From positions 1-64,000 of the forward strand of contig NW_024465793.1 of assembly GCF_017591425.1 (NCBI RefSeq): a stretch of 64,000 nt of DNA, given 5' to 3'. This DNA is from Ochotona curzoniae (taxonomy: Eukaryota > Chordata > Mammalia > Lagomorpha > Ochotonidae). The notes under the pieces were generated by a model. It made no database searches and had not been told where the DNA came from. It saw nothing but the letters and a program-made list of their open reading frames with translations. Positions 54,650-64,000 of this stretch are shown piece by piece. Every line of letters begins with the position of its first letter. Position 1 is the stretch's first letter. Both the position numbers and the translations under genes were made by a program.

Positions 54650-57640
54650 CTGCTGAGAGGGGGCGCCGTTGGGTAATAGCAGCTGTAGAAGTCCATCTAG
54701 TGGTTCCTGATAGAAGGCAGAAGTCATCAGGTGTTTGATGTACATCCTGTCACTTGAAAAGTTTCTTTGTTGAAGTCTAAATAACAAAACATAACATAGT
54801 TATAACTCTTCCCAGCCTAGCATGTTGTGAGTTCAGTTAGTAGTTTGAATATTTGAACATCAGAACTTAGATGTAAAAGAATTGTTAGGTTTCAAATTTT
54901 GTCAGAGTGAACATTAATTTAAGACTATGGACTAGATTTGTATCTGTCTAAATTAACTTCTTTAAGTCTCAAATTTTGGGGCATACCCAATAAGCTCAAT
55001 GGAACATATGAAACTTCTGAGCTGCATAAAACTGCTAACCTAGATCAATCAGAAGGCGCAGTAACAATGCAAGGATTAGCATACAGCCTCAGGATATAAG
55101 CCCATCACAGGACAGGTAAATGCAAGCTGACTTCTTAGAGCAAAAGAGTTAAATATTCAAACATAATCAAAACTGAGATGATAAACCTTTATACTAAAAT
55201 ACAGCAAGGTGTACTATTAATTTTACTATGACTCTGAATATACAGGTCCTGCATTGAAAGTCAGTGTACACAGTGACTCTAGTGGATTTAACAAATTAGT
55301 ACTCTTATGTGTGATGTCAGTGATCACCTGAAGCTCCAGACATGTGGTACTTAGGCTGTGGAAGCCTTTTGAGTCAATAACAACCCCATTAGACAAGGCC
55401 ACACACAAAATGGAAGTTCTCTCCCCTATTGAGAGAAGAGCACAACCGTCCTTGATGGTTACTTCTTTGCACTGGGGTGTGGACTACTGAGGTCCTTCAG
55501 GGAGGGACACTCTTAGCAGCAGTGTCCTGGCATTCCACACCTGATATGCTTGTTCTCTTGCTGGCTCTCCTGTCAGACCAGAATGCCTTTTGGGCTGATT
55601 CTGAGGCCACTGAGTGCTACTCAAAATTGTCAGTCTATGAGTCTGCTGTAAGAGCTGCTTCCCATGTTAGCATTTTAACATTCTCTGAGATCTGAGTTAT
55701 CATTAAACACTTACATACATATACCTATATGTTTTCCATTTAACTTATGTGGATTTGGGCTCCCATGGCCAGTTTTCAAACTGTACCCTAGCAATAAATG
55801 CATTTGAAATCATGTTAAACTATGGAGCTGAACTTTTTTTTAAGAATTTTAACAAATTCAAAAATTGGAATAAGAATAGAGCTTACTGACGCTGGATAGA
55901 CAATTGATAAATTCACCAATTAAACAGAGACTACCTAAAGTTCAGTGCTTCGATTTTTTAACAGCTTTCAAAATTGGAGATATTTATGTTTTTAGATATT
56001 TACCAGCATTTTTATGTATGTACACTTCAAAAAATTTTTGAACACAGATATCAATTCTAACATCAGCATGTATTAGGTATTAATGTTAAAGACTTAAACA
56101 ATGTTGTAATAGTAACTTTAAAATTATAGCCAATTATATGTAAAGCTTATAAGATTCATTCCTCAACTTTTCTTAAGACATTTTCTAAATAAAAGCATAC
56201 CAACTTTTAAATACAATGCTTTAAACAATTTTTAACCATTTCTCCTAACTCATGGAAACATATTTTAGCACAAATCCACTTTAAAACCAGGAAAGAGAAG
56301 TTTTTTCAAACAACCTTCTTTTAGCTGATTTTTTTTTTTTAAATGAAGGCAGATAAGACTTACCACAACTGGGACAAACTCCCAAATTCTTCAAAGTGCA
56401 GACTCCAGGCATGTCCCTTCCTTGTTTTATGGCTGATGGGCTTGGAGCTTTTCTTTAGCTTCTGTTTTATTGAAGTCAAAAGAGCCGAAAAAACTTCAAT
56501 TTGGCTGTTGTCTTTAGAGACTACCTTGGAATTTACTGAAGCTAGATAACAGGTTTAGTTATTAATAAGATGAAGACAACTTACAGGAGATTTAAAACAC
56601 TGTTGTTTTTCACGAGGAATCAGACTTGTATTCCATTGTTTTAAAGGCAAACATTCAGAAAATATAAACATTATGAGCAGTTTTATTTATGCATGTTTAA
56701 AGAATTCATTATTCTCCTGCAAGGCAAAATCTCACATACTTCCTTGTAAATAAGAATACAAGTAATTTACAATCTGAATCAATTTTATGAATAGGAAACA
56801 TTTGAACCAATAAGCATAAATATTCATTTACTTTAATAGCATATATGATGCAACAAATTAAACATACTTTTATACTATTGTGAGATTATAATCCAAATTA
56901 TTTTAAATGACAAGCACATTATTCAAATTTTGTCTCAATCTTTGAGAGTTCCAGGGATCCTACCAGAACCCCCAAATTTATGAGACTTGGTTTAGAAGTA
57001 TGAAGAATTTAGAGGTCTAAATGAGTTAAACAAAAAGTACCTTTAGCATTTAACTGAACATATTGAATATTGAATGTTAGACCTAATCAATGCCAGGGCA
57101 ACACTGTAAGTTGAAGACCAAACAGCAAGAAAATGACACAAGAACATTTCCCCGGTGGAGGTGGGGAGTCTGTTCTGGCCAGGTCCTGTTAAATCTGTTA
57201 GACCTCTCTAAAATTATTTACCAGGAGAGAAAAAGGAGGTTAGTCTCGGTCCGTCCCATCTCGTCTGTCAGTCAGTCACACACGCACCCAATTCAGAACA
57301 AGAACAAAACTTAACAATTCAAGACAAAGACACAACTGGAGAAAGAGTATTAAAACAAAATTTAGTTTTTGTTCGGACAAAAATAATAGAACACCAACAA
57401 TATTGACAAAACAAACATAAACACAAACACCAAACATATCAGAACACAGACACATAACTATTAAATCTTTTGCAACTTCCAACCTCTTTTTGAAATACTT
57501 TAACCTGGAGATATTTTGTAAAACAAGCACACATAATTCATCTCATGCTTTAGGTTAATTTAACAGTGGATTTGGACCACTCTATATTAGATTACTTTTG
57601 TTAAATCAAGTTACAGAACACGATTTTTTTGTTTTTTGTT
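54650..57640 (-). other. ~3 kb AT-rich segment replacing gag-pro-RT
   Basis: Between the gag fragment and the RNase H remnant no frame resembles capsid, protease or reverse transcriptase. The sequence is AT-rich with only short frames. 55230-55700 is more GC-rich and may be a known repeat or host sequence I cannot name. The total proviral length stays close to that of a full element, so this looks like replacement, not simple deletion. Confidence 0.6.
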
Positions 57641-57799
57641 TTTTATATAAACCTTAAATGACCAACAAATCTGACCAACAAAACCCAAAAAGATTTTGAG
57701 GTCTTTTTTAATCACCCAAATTTCTCGTGTCTTGAATGAGTCTATAAGACTGATAAAACCTTGCAAGAATAATTCTTGCTGTGATAATGCTTGTCCCAT
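57611..57799 (-). pseudogene. gag: gag, N-terminal fragment only
   Basis: The 62-codon frame starts MGQALSQQE, a myristoylation-type start. Residues 20-48 fit a betaretroviral matrix domain (a KTRE...KKDL...FVGQICWSF layout). After about residue 48 the frame runs into lysine-rich low-complexity sequence and stops. Capsid, nucleocapsid and protease were not found anywhere in the window. The fragment shows where the proviral coding sequence was lost. Confidence 0.75.
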
Positions 57800-57812
57800 C
57801 TTACCTTAACCC
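57795..57812 (-). promoter_or_regulatory. Proviral splice donor before gag
   Basis: The minus strand reads TTAAG|GTAAGATGG with the cut at 57805/57804, a near-consensus 5' splice site. The gag ATG overlaps it by lying 5 bases into the intron. This would be the donor for a spliced env mRNA. Confidence 0.7.
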
Positions 57813-57953
57813 CGTAAGATTTGCGCCACGAATTTCCACGAGCACGACTTCCGGCGGGTCAACCGTGAAACTGCTCACCCGGTGTTCTACTCAACACCAC
57901 TTCGAGAGGCCTCTCCTTTTGCGTGGCGATCTCCCTGTCGGTGGTCTGCACAC

Positions 57954-57971
57954 CAGCCACGTTGGGCGCCA
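57954..57971 (-). promoter_or_regulatory. Primer-binding site, tRNA-Lys type
   Basis: Three bases inside the 5' LTR, the minus strand reads TGGCGCCCAACGTGG then diverges, matching the complement of the tRNA-Lys(1,2) 3' end at the first 15 of 18 positions. Lys(1,2) priming is typical of betaretroviruses. Confidence 0.9.
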
Positions 57972-57974
57972 AAT

Positions 57975-58434
57975 TGTCCCGTCCAGCAGGACAGTCAACG
58001 GGGGGTCGCAACCACCTAGGAGAGATTGGGGGACAAGAGACACAAAGAACGGGCAGCAAGACAGGATGTCTGATCAAGCTGTCAGTTTATTGATTTTAAT
58101 TGAGGGTTTTTATATTCTTCAGTAACTAAGGCTCAGGGAGGAAAGGAGAAACTAGGACGCAAGCCATGGTCTCCAGACCGATTGTTCTTGAGCAGCCACC
58201 ATATCAACCATAGTAACCAGCATATCAACAATAGCATAGGTAATCAATAACAAGATGTCGGCAGGTACAGCATAAATCACATTCTAAAACACTTGCTACA
58301 AACAATTGAAGCTAAGCGTGTGATTAGTTTCATAACTTCTTTCCCAAGCATCTAGCCAGCCGGGGATTTTCCACTGGCCCGTAGTTCTATATTCAAAATG
58401 GCTTCAGTGTGGCTATAGTACATGGCTCCTGACA
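57975..58434 (-). repeat. 5' LTR of the provirus (minus sense)
   Basis: 460 bp, TG...CA ends in sense. It carries a TATA-like ATATAAAAACC (about 58105-58115) and AATAAA (58086-58091) 15-20 bp further along in sense, so R begins close behind the TATA. It pairs with 49499-49957. Confidence 0.95.
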
Positions 58435-59330
58435 CATAATGACATTACAGATAGCAACCCCAGCTGACCCTGGGCCTCATTTGGATTGCTATTTTACTTA
58501 CACTTGTGCGTAGGAGATCTGAGATTGGATTTCCATCTAATACATTTGGACATGACCTAGAAGCTTCCAGTGCCTTCCACAGGCACCAGTGAACATTCGC
58601 TCTGTGTTTGGCAGTGACCAAGGCAAGTAGGAGCTGAAAGGGGGCCATAAGATTGGCCTGGAGATGGGCTGTGACATCTTACACTCACAACTTGTGGTTG
58701 TTTGCATGAGGAGATGGGAGGATTTTTCACATGGTTTTGGCTTGGTCATGTTCTTGGCAGTCTGGTTGTTAGAGGTGTGTTTGCAGTTTGTGTGTTACAG
58801 ACACTTGGAACTTGCTAGGTTGCCTTTTGAGTGACGAAGCAGAAGAAATAGCATTGGCTGTTTAATGATCTAACAAGCCTGGTAAATTGCAGCAATGTAA
58901 CAGTGTGGCTAGCAGGGTTATATAGGTGCTGGTAAGCTCATTGTTGTATCAATGGCCTCTGAAAAAGCGTTCAGTGGTCACTCAGCCTTCCTATTGCCTC
59001 TTTCCTCCCACTTCTCAAAAAGGACAATCCTTTGAAAGGCTGGATTGCTGTTACAATGGAACAGTCCTGCATTTACAGTTACAGTTCTTCCAAATAATGT
59101 CTATACCAGCCTAACAAATCTACTCATCAGAAAGCTCTTGCCACACTGCAGGCCTGATGGGTGGATGAAAGGCTCCTTCAGCAGGTGGGAAACCTGGCTG
59201 GTGAGGAACTCAAGGCACTGAATCAACCCAAGAGGTCAGTGTGTAGGTAGCGCCACCTGCTGCCTTTAGTAAGAACAGCAGATTGCTGCATTCTGAAACG
59301 CATTCAATATCAGAGCACGGGTCTTCCTTT
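58435..59330 (+). other. Right flank of provirus, no gene recognised
   Basis: Moderately GC-rich, with a faint SINE-like look around 58560-58700. No coding or LTR feature I can support. Confidence 0.3.
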
Positions 59331-59334
59331 TGTC

Positions 59335-59475
59335 CTGTCATTCTTTTAACCTCCCCTAAATCCTACCCCCCCACACACTGATTTCCCTTACATTATTACA
59401 CGAGTATAGTTCTTCAGAAAACAGTAATAAGCCCATCATTCTGATATTTAAGTGTATCCTGACACTGTAGTAAGG
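59335..59475 (-). mobile_element. LINE-1 3' UTR fragment, reverse
   Basis: 'acattattacacgagtatag' and 'cagtaataagcccatcatt' match the left edge of the other reversed 3' UTR copies. Confidence 0.6.
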
Positions 59476-59710
59476 AGAATGGCAAAATATATTTGCAGAA
59501 ACACAGGGCGATATTAACAAGCCTTAGGCATAAGGATGACAAGGAACATGAACTTGGTGAGCATTCCCTAGAGGCTGGGATGAAGAATTGGTTGAGTTTT
59601 TCTAAGACCAGGGTTACTTTCTGGAATCATTTTGGACAGGAATGGATTTAAGAGAAAGCTTTCACTGTAAATTTGCCCTGACTGAAAACCCAGGGTTAGA
59701 ATAGTAAGCA

Positions 59711-60030
59711 CTGGGGCCTTGTGCTGTAGCCTAGGAGCTAAAGTTTTCATCAGGATCCTATATGGTCACCAGTTCTTATCCCGGCAGCTCCACTTCCCAT
59801 CCAGCTCCCTGCTTGTGGTCTGGGAAAGGAGTTGAGGATAGCCCAACACCTTGGGACCCTCCACCCATGTGGGAGACCTCAAAAAAGTTCCTGGCTCCTG
59901 GATTTAGATGGATGCAGCACCAGCCGTTGCTGTCACTTTGGGAGCGAGAAGCAGCAGATGGAAGATCTTTCTCTTTTTCCTTGTTTCTTGCTACAAATAT
60001 GACTTTGCAATAAACTAAATGAATCTGAAA
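59711..60030 (+). repeat. CSINE, forward
   Basis: Runs from 'ctggggccttgtgctgtagc' to 'caataaactaaatgaatctg', with 'ccatgtgggagacctc' and 'tcctggctcctggatttag' in between. Confidence 0.88.
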
Positions 60031-60249
60031 AAATTACTCTGAATAATAAGACTAAAATAGCAAACTACAATGGAAACATTCTTTAAAACTTAATACTTTG
60101 AGATTTTTGTGTTTCTCTTTAAAAATTGTCAGTTATTCATGAATTTTAAACAGAAAATATGTTTCATTGAATATACTTATCATTCCTCTACTGTTCAATG
60201 AGTTCTGTCTTTCACAAACAACAACAAGAAGAAGAATACTTTCTTGTGA

Positions 60250-60440
60250 TTGAATTATGTGGAAGGCACATTTACAGTTTGCTCAGGGGAGGGTCAAAAG
60301 AGATCTTCTATCCACGGATTCACTCCCCAAATGGCTGCAACACCTGGAGTGAGCTGGTGCAGATAGAAGCCAGGAGCTCCTGCCATGTCTCCCCCAAGGG
60401 TATAAGACACAAGCAGTGGAACTACCCTTGCATCTCTCTC
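60250..60440 (-). repeat. CSINE, partial, reverse
   Basis: 'gattcactccccaaatggc', 'agccaggagctcctgcc', 'gtctcccccaagggta' are reversed CSINE landmarks. The head is missing and a short (TC)n follows. Confidence 0.6.
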
Positions 60441-60499
60441 TCTCTCTTTGAATACTAGGTATGTTCAGAGTAGTGTAAATTTCCTCTGTTTTTGAATGC

Positions 60500-62290
60500 A
60501 GCTGCTGCTTTTGTTCCAGTGTAGCTGTTGCACTGATGGGGCCTGGGTGTTTGGGCCTGCATGAGACTGTGGGGTGGCATGAGCCTGGAGATTTCCCCAT
60601 GTTCTTGGTCCTTGGAAGGGTTGGATGGAGGTGGAGAGGAGAGGCCTAGGTTAGCATGCTGGCCCAGTGCAATGGTGAAATGAACTTTGGAAAATATGAA
60701 TGGTCTTGGTTCATAGGTGGGTGGAAGAGTATGGTCCCAGGACACCCCATGTGCCAGGAGCTTGGGACCCTAGTGGGAAGGCAAAGCTCCAGGCCAGCAC
60801 AACTCTACATTGGAAGACTGGGCTTTGGAAGACTGCTGGGGAACCCATGCACTCCTGAGCACAAGAACTGTGGATTGTTCAGGGAAGGGTGTAAAGGATT
60901 ATGTGGGAGGGAGGACTGCTGAGGGAGTGTGATGCAGGGAAGGAATGATTTCTGAGGGACTTCCATCAATATGGCCACTCAACTTACAAGTAAGCAAGGG
61001 GACTGGGACTGAGCAGTTTGGAGGAGGGAAGCTGGGGACCTTTATGTGTCAAACTGATGTACCCATCCCTGTGGGAGACCTGAGCTGGGCTAGTTAGCAT
61101 CGAGCACTGCTGACCACTGCACACCAGGGAACGCTCAAGCTAGGGCTAGGAGCCTGCTTGACAAGCCTAGAGCTTAGCACCCACCAGTGAATGTTGTAAC
61201 AAAGCACAAGTAAAGTTAGGCCAGGCCATGACAATAACAAGCATGCAAGAGAGCCAGATCTGGGAGCAGATTCAGTGGGAGATAGGTGGGCTCCCACCTA
61301 TGGAAATGGTTTCCATGAGCCAGGGATGGGAGCAGACAAGACAGGCTAGTCTGCAGCATGTGCCAGTGAAACCTGAGACTCTGGGCAGGCTGGGACAGTC
61401 CTGGCTGCAACATCAAATTGGCAAAGGCCAGGAGGGGAGAAGTATGCTGAGCTGGGTCAGAGCAATCACTGGCACATGCAAGATCTGTAGTTAGGTACAG
61501 GTCTGGTTGGGGAGCTAAGGTAACACCCAATGTGGGCTTGTAGTTTCCACTGGTGAGCACCAGTGCCAGAATGGGAGGCAATCTGGGCTGGACATAACTG
61601 CAGTGCCTGTCTATGTGGGTATGGACAGGGTCTGGGATGTGAATGACAAGGCTGCATTGTGGCAATTGCTGGTGAACATGAGAGCCAGGATGGCTGCAGG
61701 ATGGGCTTGGCTAGGTCTCTGTCCCCACTGGACCACATGAAAGCTGGGTCTGGGTGTGGACCATGTGTAGCTTGACAGTAGCGACCAGCTGGAAGAACTG
61801 GAGTGGGTTTGTTCTGGTTGAGCAAGGCCATTCTTCCTACCAGGACAGGAGCTGGGTCAAATCAAACTGGGGCAAGTATCCACTGGTGTGTGCAAAATCT
61901 GCCACTTGGGGGAGACGTGACACAGCAGCTTGGGGAACTCCAACTATCAGATTGCAGATCCTGCAGGTGAGCACAAGAACCAAGGCTGGATGCAGCCCAG
62001 ACCAAGCCAGTTTACAGTACCCTCCAGCATGCACTTGGGTCAGGTCTGGGAGCAGTCCAGGCTGGGCCATGCATAACATCCACTGGCAGATTTGAGAACC
62101 AGTGCAGATTTGGGCAAAAACACTAGCCAGTTCCCAAAAAAAGGGCCAGGACTGGGGGATGGCTGGGCTGGGCTGTGTGGCCTCACCCACTCGCCTGAGC
62201 TGGAACTGGGGGAGGCACAGCCTCTGCTAACTGATGTCAAGGTGAAGCAGGCCATGCCAGAGTAAACTGAAGCACACACCAGTGCAATGG
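60500..62290. repeat. GC-rich degenerate tandem-like repeat tract
   Basis: Related words recur every 60-120 bp or so: 'ccactggtg.gca.aa', 'gagccag.atgg', 'gggctgg'. Examples lie near 61180, 61355, 61475, 61545, 61665, 61885, 61965 and 62085. Long open frames on both strands follow from composition, not from genes. It could be a LINE-1 5' UTR or an ERV leader array; I cannot decide. Confidence 0.45.
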
Positions 62291-63010
62291 ACCAGCTCGG
62301 CGGGAGCAATCAGTCCGAGGGGAACAGGACCCTTGGAACCGTGGGCAAGGATTCGACGAGTGAAAAACAGTCATGACAACTCAAGGCAGTTGTCTCTGAG
62401 CGCATTTTGCAAAGGCAAGGCATCAACTTATATACAATAGATTATTGCAAAGGGACATTTTCTTTGTTTATTCATATGGTTACATTTCTGCAAACAATTA
62501 TTCCAGGGAGGTAAGCAGAGCTGTTGAGAAAGGATTGTTCTCTAATAACCTGGTGACAAACTGCAGTTGCTATTTCCTGTGGATGCAGTTTGGCACCAGT
62601 TGCAATTTTAATCATGAAGTCGTTAGCTCTCTTTGTGCCTTGTGCCTTATATTGGTTTTAACATTACCTATTTTTCTTAGTTTCTCTTCCTGTATGTTTT
62701 TTTTAAGCCATAGATCTCTACTATAAGCTTCTTTTGAGGAATTCCTAAAAATAATCTCAAGTAGGCTTATTAAAGCTAGTGACCTGATATTTTTTATCCC
62801 ATACTGCTTGCAATCCTTATCCAGTCTCCCGTCAGAAGGCTTCATAAAATGATAAAGGAATATTGAGCCTTTGCCGTGCATAAATAACATTATTCCAGCC
62901 ATAAAGATAAGAGTAGAGAGTACAGTCAGGAAGGCTAAGACCACTAGAGATGCAGCCAAATCCAGGCGTCATCCTTCCTTGAAGCTTCCTCCTCGGCCCG
63001 GTGATTTCTC
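62285..63010 (-). mobile_element. Possible ERV2-type LTR, reverse
   Basis: In minus sense there is an AT-rich U3-like block, TTGTATATAAGTTGATG as a TATA box (about 62425-62441), then GC-rich sequence ending near CCGCCGAGCTGG (about 62290), as in an R-U5. The 115-codon minus frame in the U3-like part has no homology I recognise. No second LTR or TSD was found. Confidence 0.35.
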
Positions 63011-63015
63011 ATGCA

Positions 63016-63595
63016 GGCTCCACTGGAAGTGGCATGACAGTCCAGCATCTTATTGTCCAGATAATGCAACAGTTTCTTGGGGAGACCATCTCTGGTCTGA
63101 AGGTAGAGCTGACAGAATATCATCCTGATCAATTGAAAGCCACAACACAACATCAAAAACAATTTAAAACATTATGGAATTAATTGTCCATGGTATTGAG
63201 TAAAAAATATGCTTTTTTTTTTAAAAAAAAATGCAAGTTCTTAACCACATCCTGTGACTATTTCAATGACATTTCAATTATAGTTTGTTGCAAAACCAGC
63301 TGCTAGATACCACAAAATGGCTATAGGGTACTATTCAGTTGTCTCGTGTCTATTTTCATTTTAGTATTTAGCAGTTTATAGTGTTGAAGCATAATTTTGC
63401 TGAACTTGGCAGTTTTTAGCATAGTCTAAACTGGCTTATAACTCTAGCAAGGTATTTGTCAACAGTTGAGGCGCAGAACAGTTATAAGAGGGGTGTGCAG
63501 AGAAATCTTTAATACCCAAGTGAGGAGCAACTAATCTTTGTGTCCTACCTAGTAAGGTATATGTGGATCCATGTTGACCATTTCCTGCCTGGTTC
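63016..63595 (-). mobile_element. LINE-1 3' UTR, reverse
   Basis: Co-linear with 46055-46620 and 20560-21050: 'cagtccagcatcttattgtc', 'ggggagaccatctctggtc', 'gaggggtgtgcagagaaatc'-like words. Confidence 0.78.
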
Positions 63596-64000
63596 TAAAA
63601 AATGCTTATCCTGTTACATTTCCATGAGAAATATGTGAGTGTGTTAGCGGTTCTACGTCTTCCAGACTTGCTGTGGTCAACCTTTGCAGTATCAGCCACT
63701 CCGAAGTGATGTAATTGTATCTGTTTGTACTGAGACGGGTTATTTCCACTGGGTATATTCTTTGGTGGATAACTATTTCACCATTATGCTTTCTTACTCA
63801 GTTTTGAGAATTCTTACTCTGAATGCAATTTCTTTATCACAGGGATAAGGTTTTAAAATTATTTTATTGCATCCTGTGATTTGTGTTTTCTGATAATTGT
63901 GCTTCTTTTTCTAGATGTCAATTTTTAATGTTGCTTATATACTTGACAAGAATGCAGGCCCATGAGGACCACCAAACAGGGTGGGGAGGGTCGAGGCTTG
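63596..64000 (+). other. Right end of window
   Basis: AT-rich unique-looking sequence. Nothing recognised. Confidence 0.3.

Larger units (their letters stand above)
49499..58434 (-). mobile_element. Defective ERV: betaretrovirus-type pol, gammaretrovirus-type env
   Basis: An 8.9 kb provirus in minus orientation. In sense order it has: 5' LTR, Lys primer site, splice donor, truncated gag start, about 3 kb non-retroviral sequence, RNase H (split by a LINE-1), integrase, env, polypurine tract, 3' LTR. Integrase, LTR size and primer site are class II (beta) in type, while env is class I (gamma) in type. The same pairing is known from type D simian retroviruses. The LTRs differ at about seven substitutions and one indel by eye (about 1.5%), so insertion is recent. 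The flanks share ATAAT beside both ends (left atataatc, right cataatg), an imperfect TSD. It cannot replicate on its own, as gag, protease and RT are missing. Confidence 0.88.

Noticed and set aside
57276..57530. Hydrophobic 84-codon minus-strand frame as retroviral accessory gene
   Set aside because: It is low-complexity, T-rich sequence in the replaced middle of the provirus with no recognisable domain.
61216..62309. Several 90-150-codon frames on both strands at 61-62.3 kb
   Set aside because: All lie in one GC-rich degenerate repeat tract, overlap each other, and lack motifs. Composition explains them.
1..64000. CRISPR arrays, bacterial operons, rRNA or functional tRNA genes
   Set aside because: None seen. 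The only tRNA-like sequences are CSINE heads and the only regularly spaced repeats are mammalian micro/minisatellites.

Overview
This is mammalian nuclear DNA, almost certainly from a lagomorph and probably a pika (Ochotona). The reason is the dense set of tRNA-derived C-type SINEs (CSINEs), several with clean target-site duplications (TSDs) and the AATAAA-rich 3' tail that I associate with pika copies. They are accompanied by one LINE-1 family whose 3' UTR recurs through the window. The species call is an inference from repeats only. Nothing in the window is bacterial.

The left two thirds (about 0.35-41.2 kb, + strand) hold internal exons of one diverged gene of the cTAGE5/MIA2 (TANGO1-like) family, whose products are ER-exit-site coiled-coil proteins. 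I placed 15 exons (348 to 40269) by splice sites, intron phase and resemblance to the cTAGE5 coiled-coil and proline-rich C-terminal regions. Joined in order they stay open through all 14 junctions (1,327 nt, about 442 codons). The 5' exons lie to the left of the window and the true 3' end was not found. The notable point is an internal tandem duplication. Exons at 10857-16236 (D, E, F, G) are repeated at 21887-28867 (D2, E2, F2, G2), with homologous introns, identical phases and the same total coding length (261 nt each). A decayed copy of exon C marks the junction near 16.5 kb. The donor end of exon E has been amplified into a minisatellite that carries decoy 5' splice sites. A separate 0.7 kb segment is duplicated about 4 kb apart around exon J.

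From 41.6 kb rightward I see no cellular gene. The region holds LTR-like fragments, LINE-1 3' ends, a processed ATP5MK (USMG5/DAPIT) retropseudogene nested in a CSINE, and an 8.9 kb provirus on the - strand (49499-58434). The provirus has two 460 bp LTRs differing at about eight positions, a tRNA-Lys primer-binding site, a splice donor, a truncated gag start and a polypurine tract. It also has a betaretrovirus-type RNase H/integrase, split by a LINE-1 in RNase H, and a long open envelope frame of gammaretroviral type. The gag-protease-RT portion is missing; about 3 kb of AT-rich sequence without retroviral coding lies in its place. The last 4 kb has GC-rich degenerate repeats, a possible ERV2-type LTR and another LINE-1 3' UTR.

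The introns are AT-rich and packed with CSINE and LINE-1 fragments, most in reverse orientation. All boundaries were read by eye, so repeat edges are approximate unless a TSD is given.
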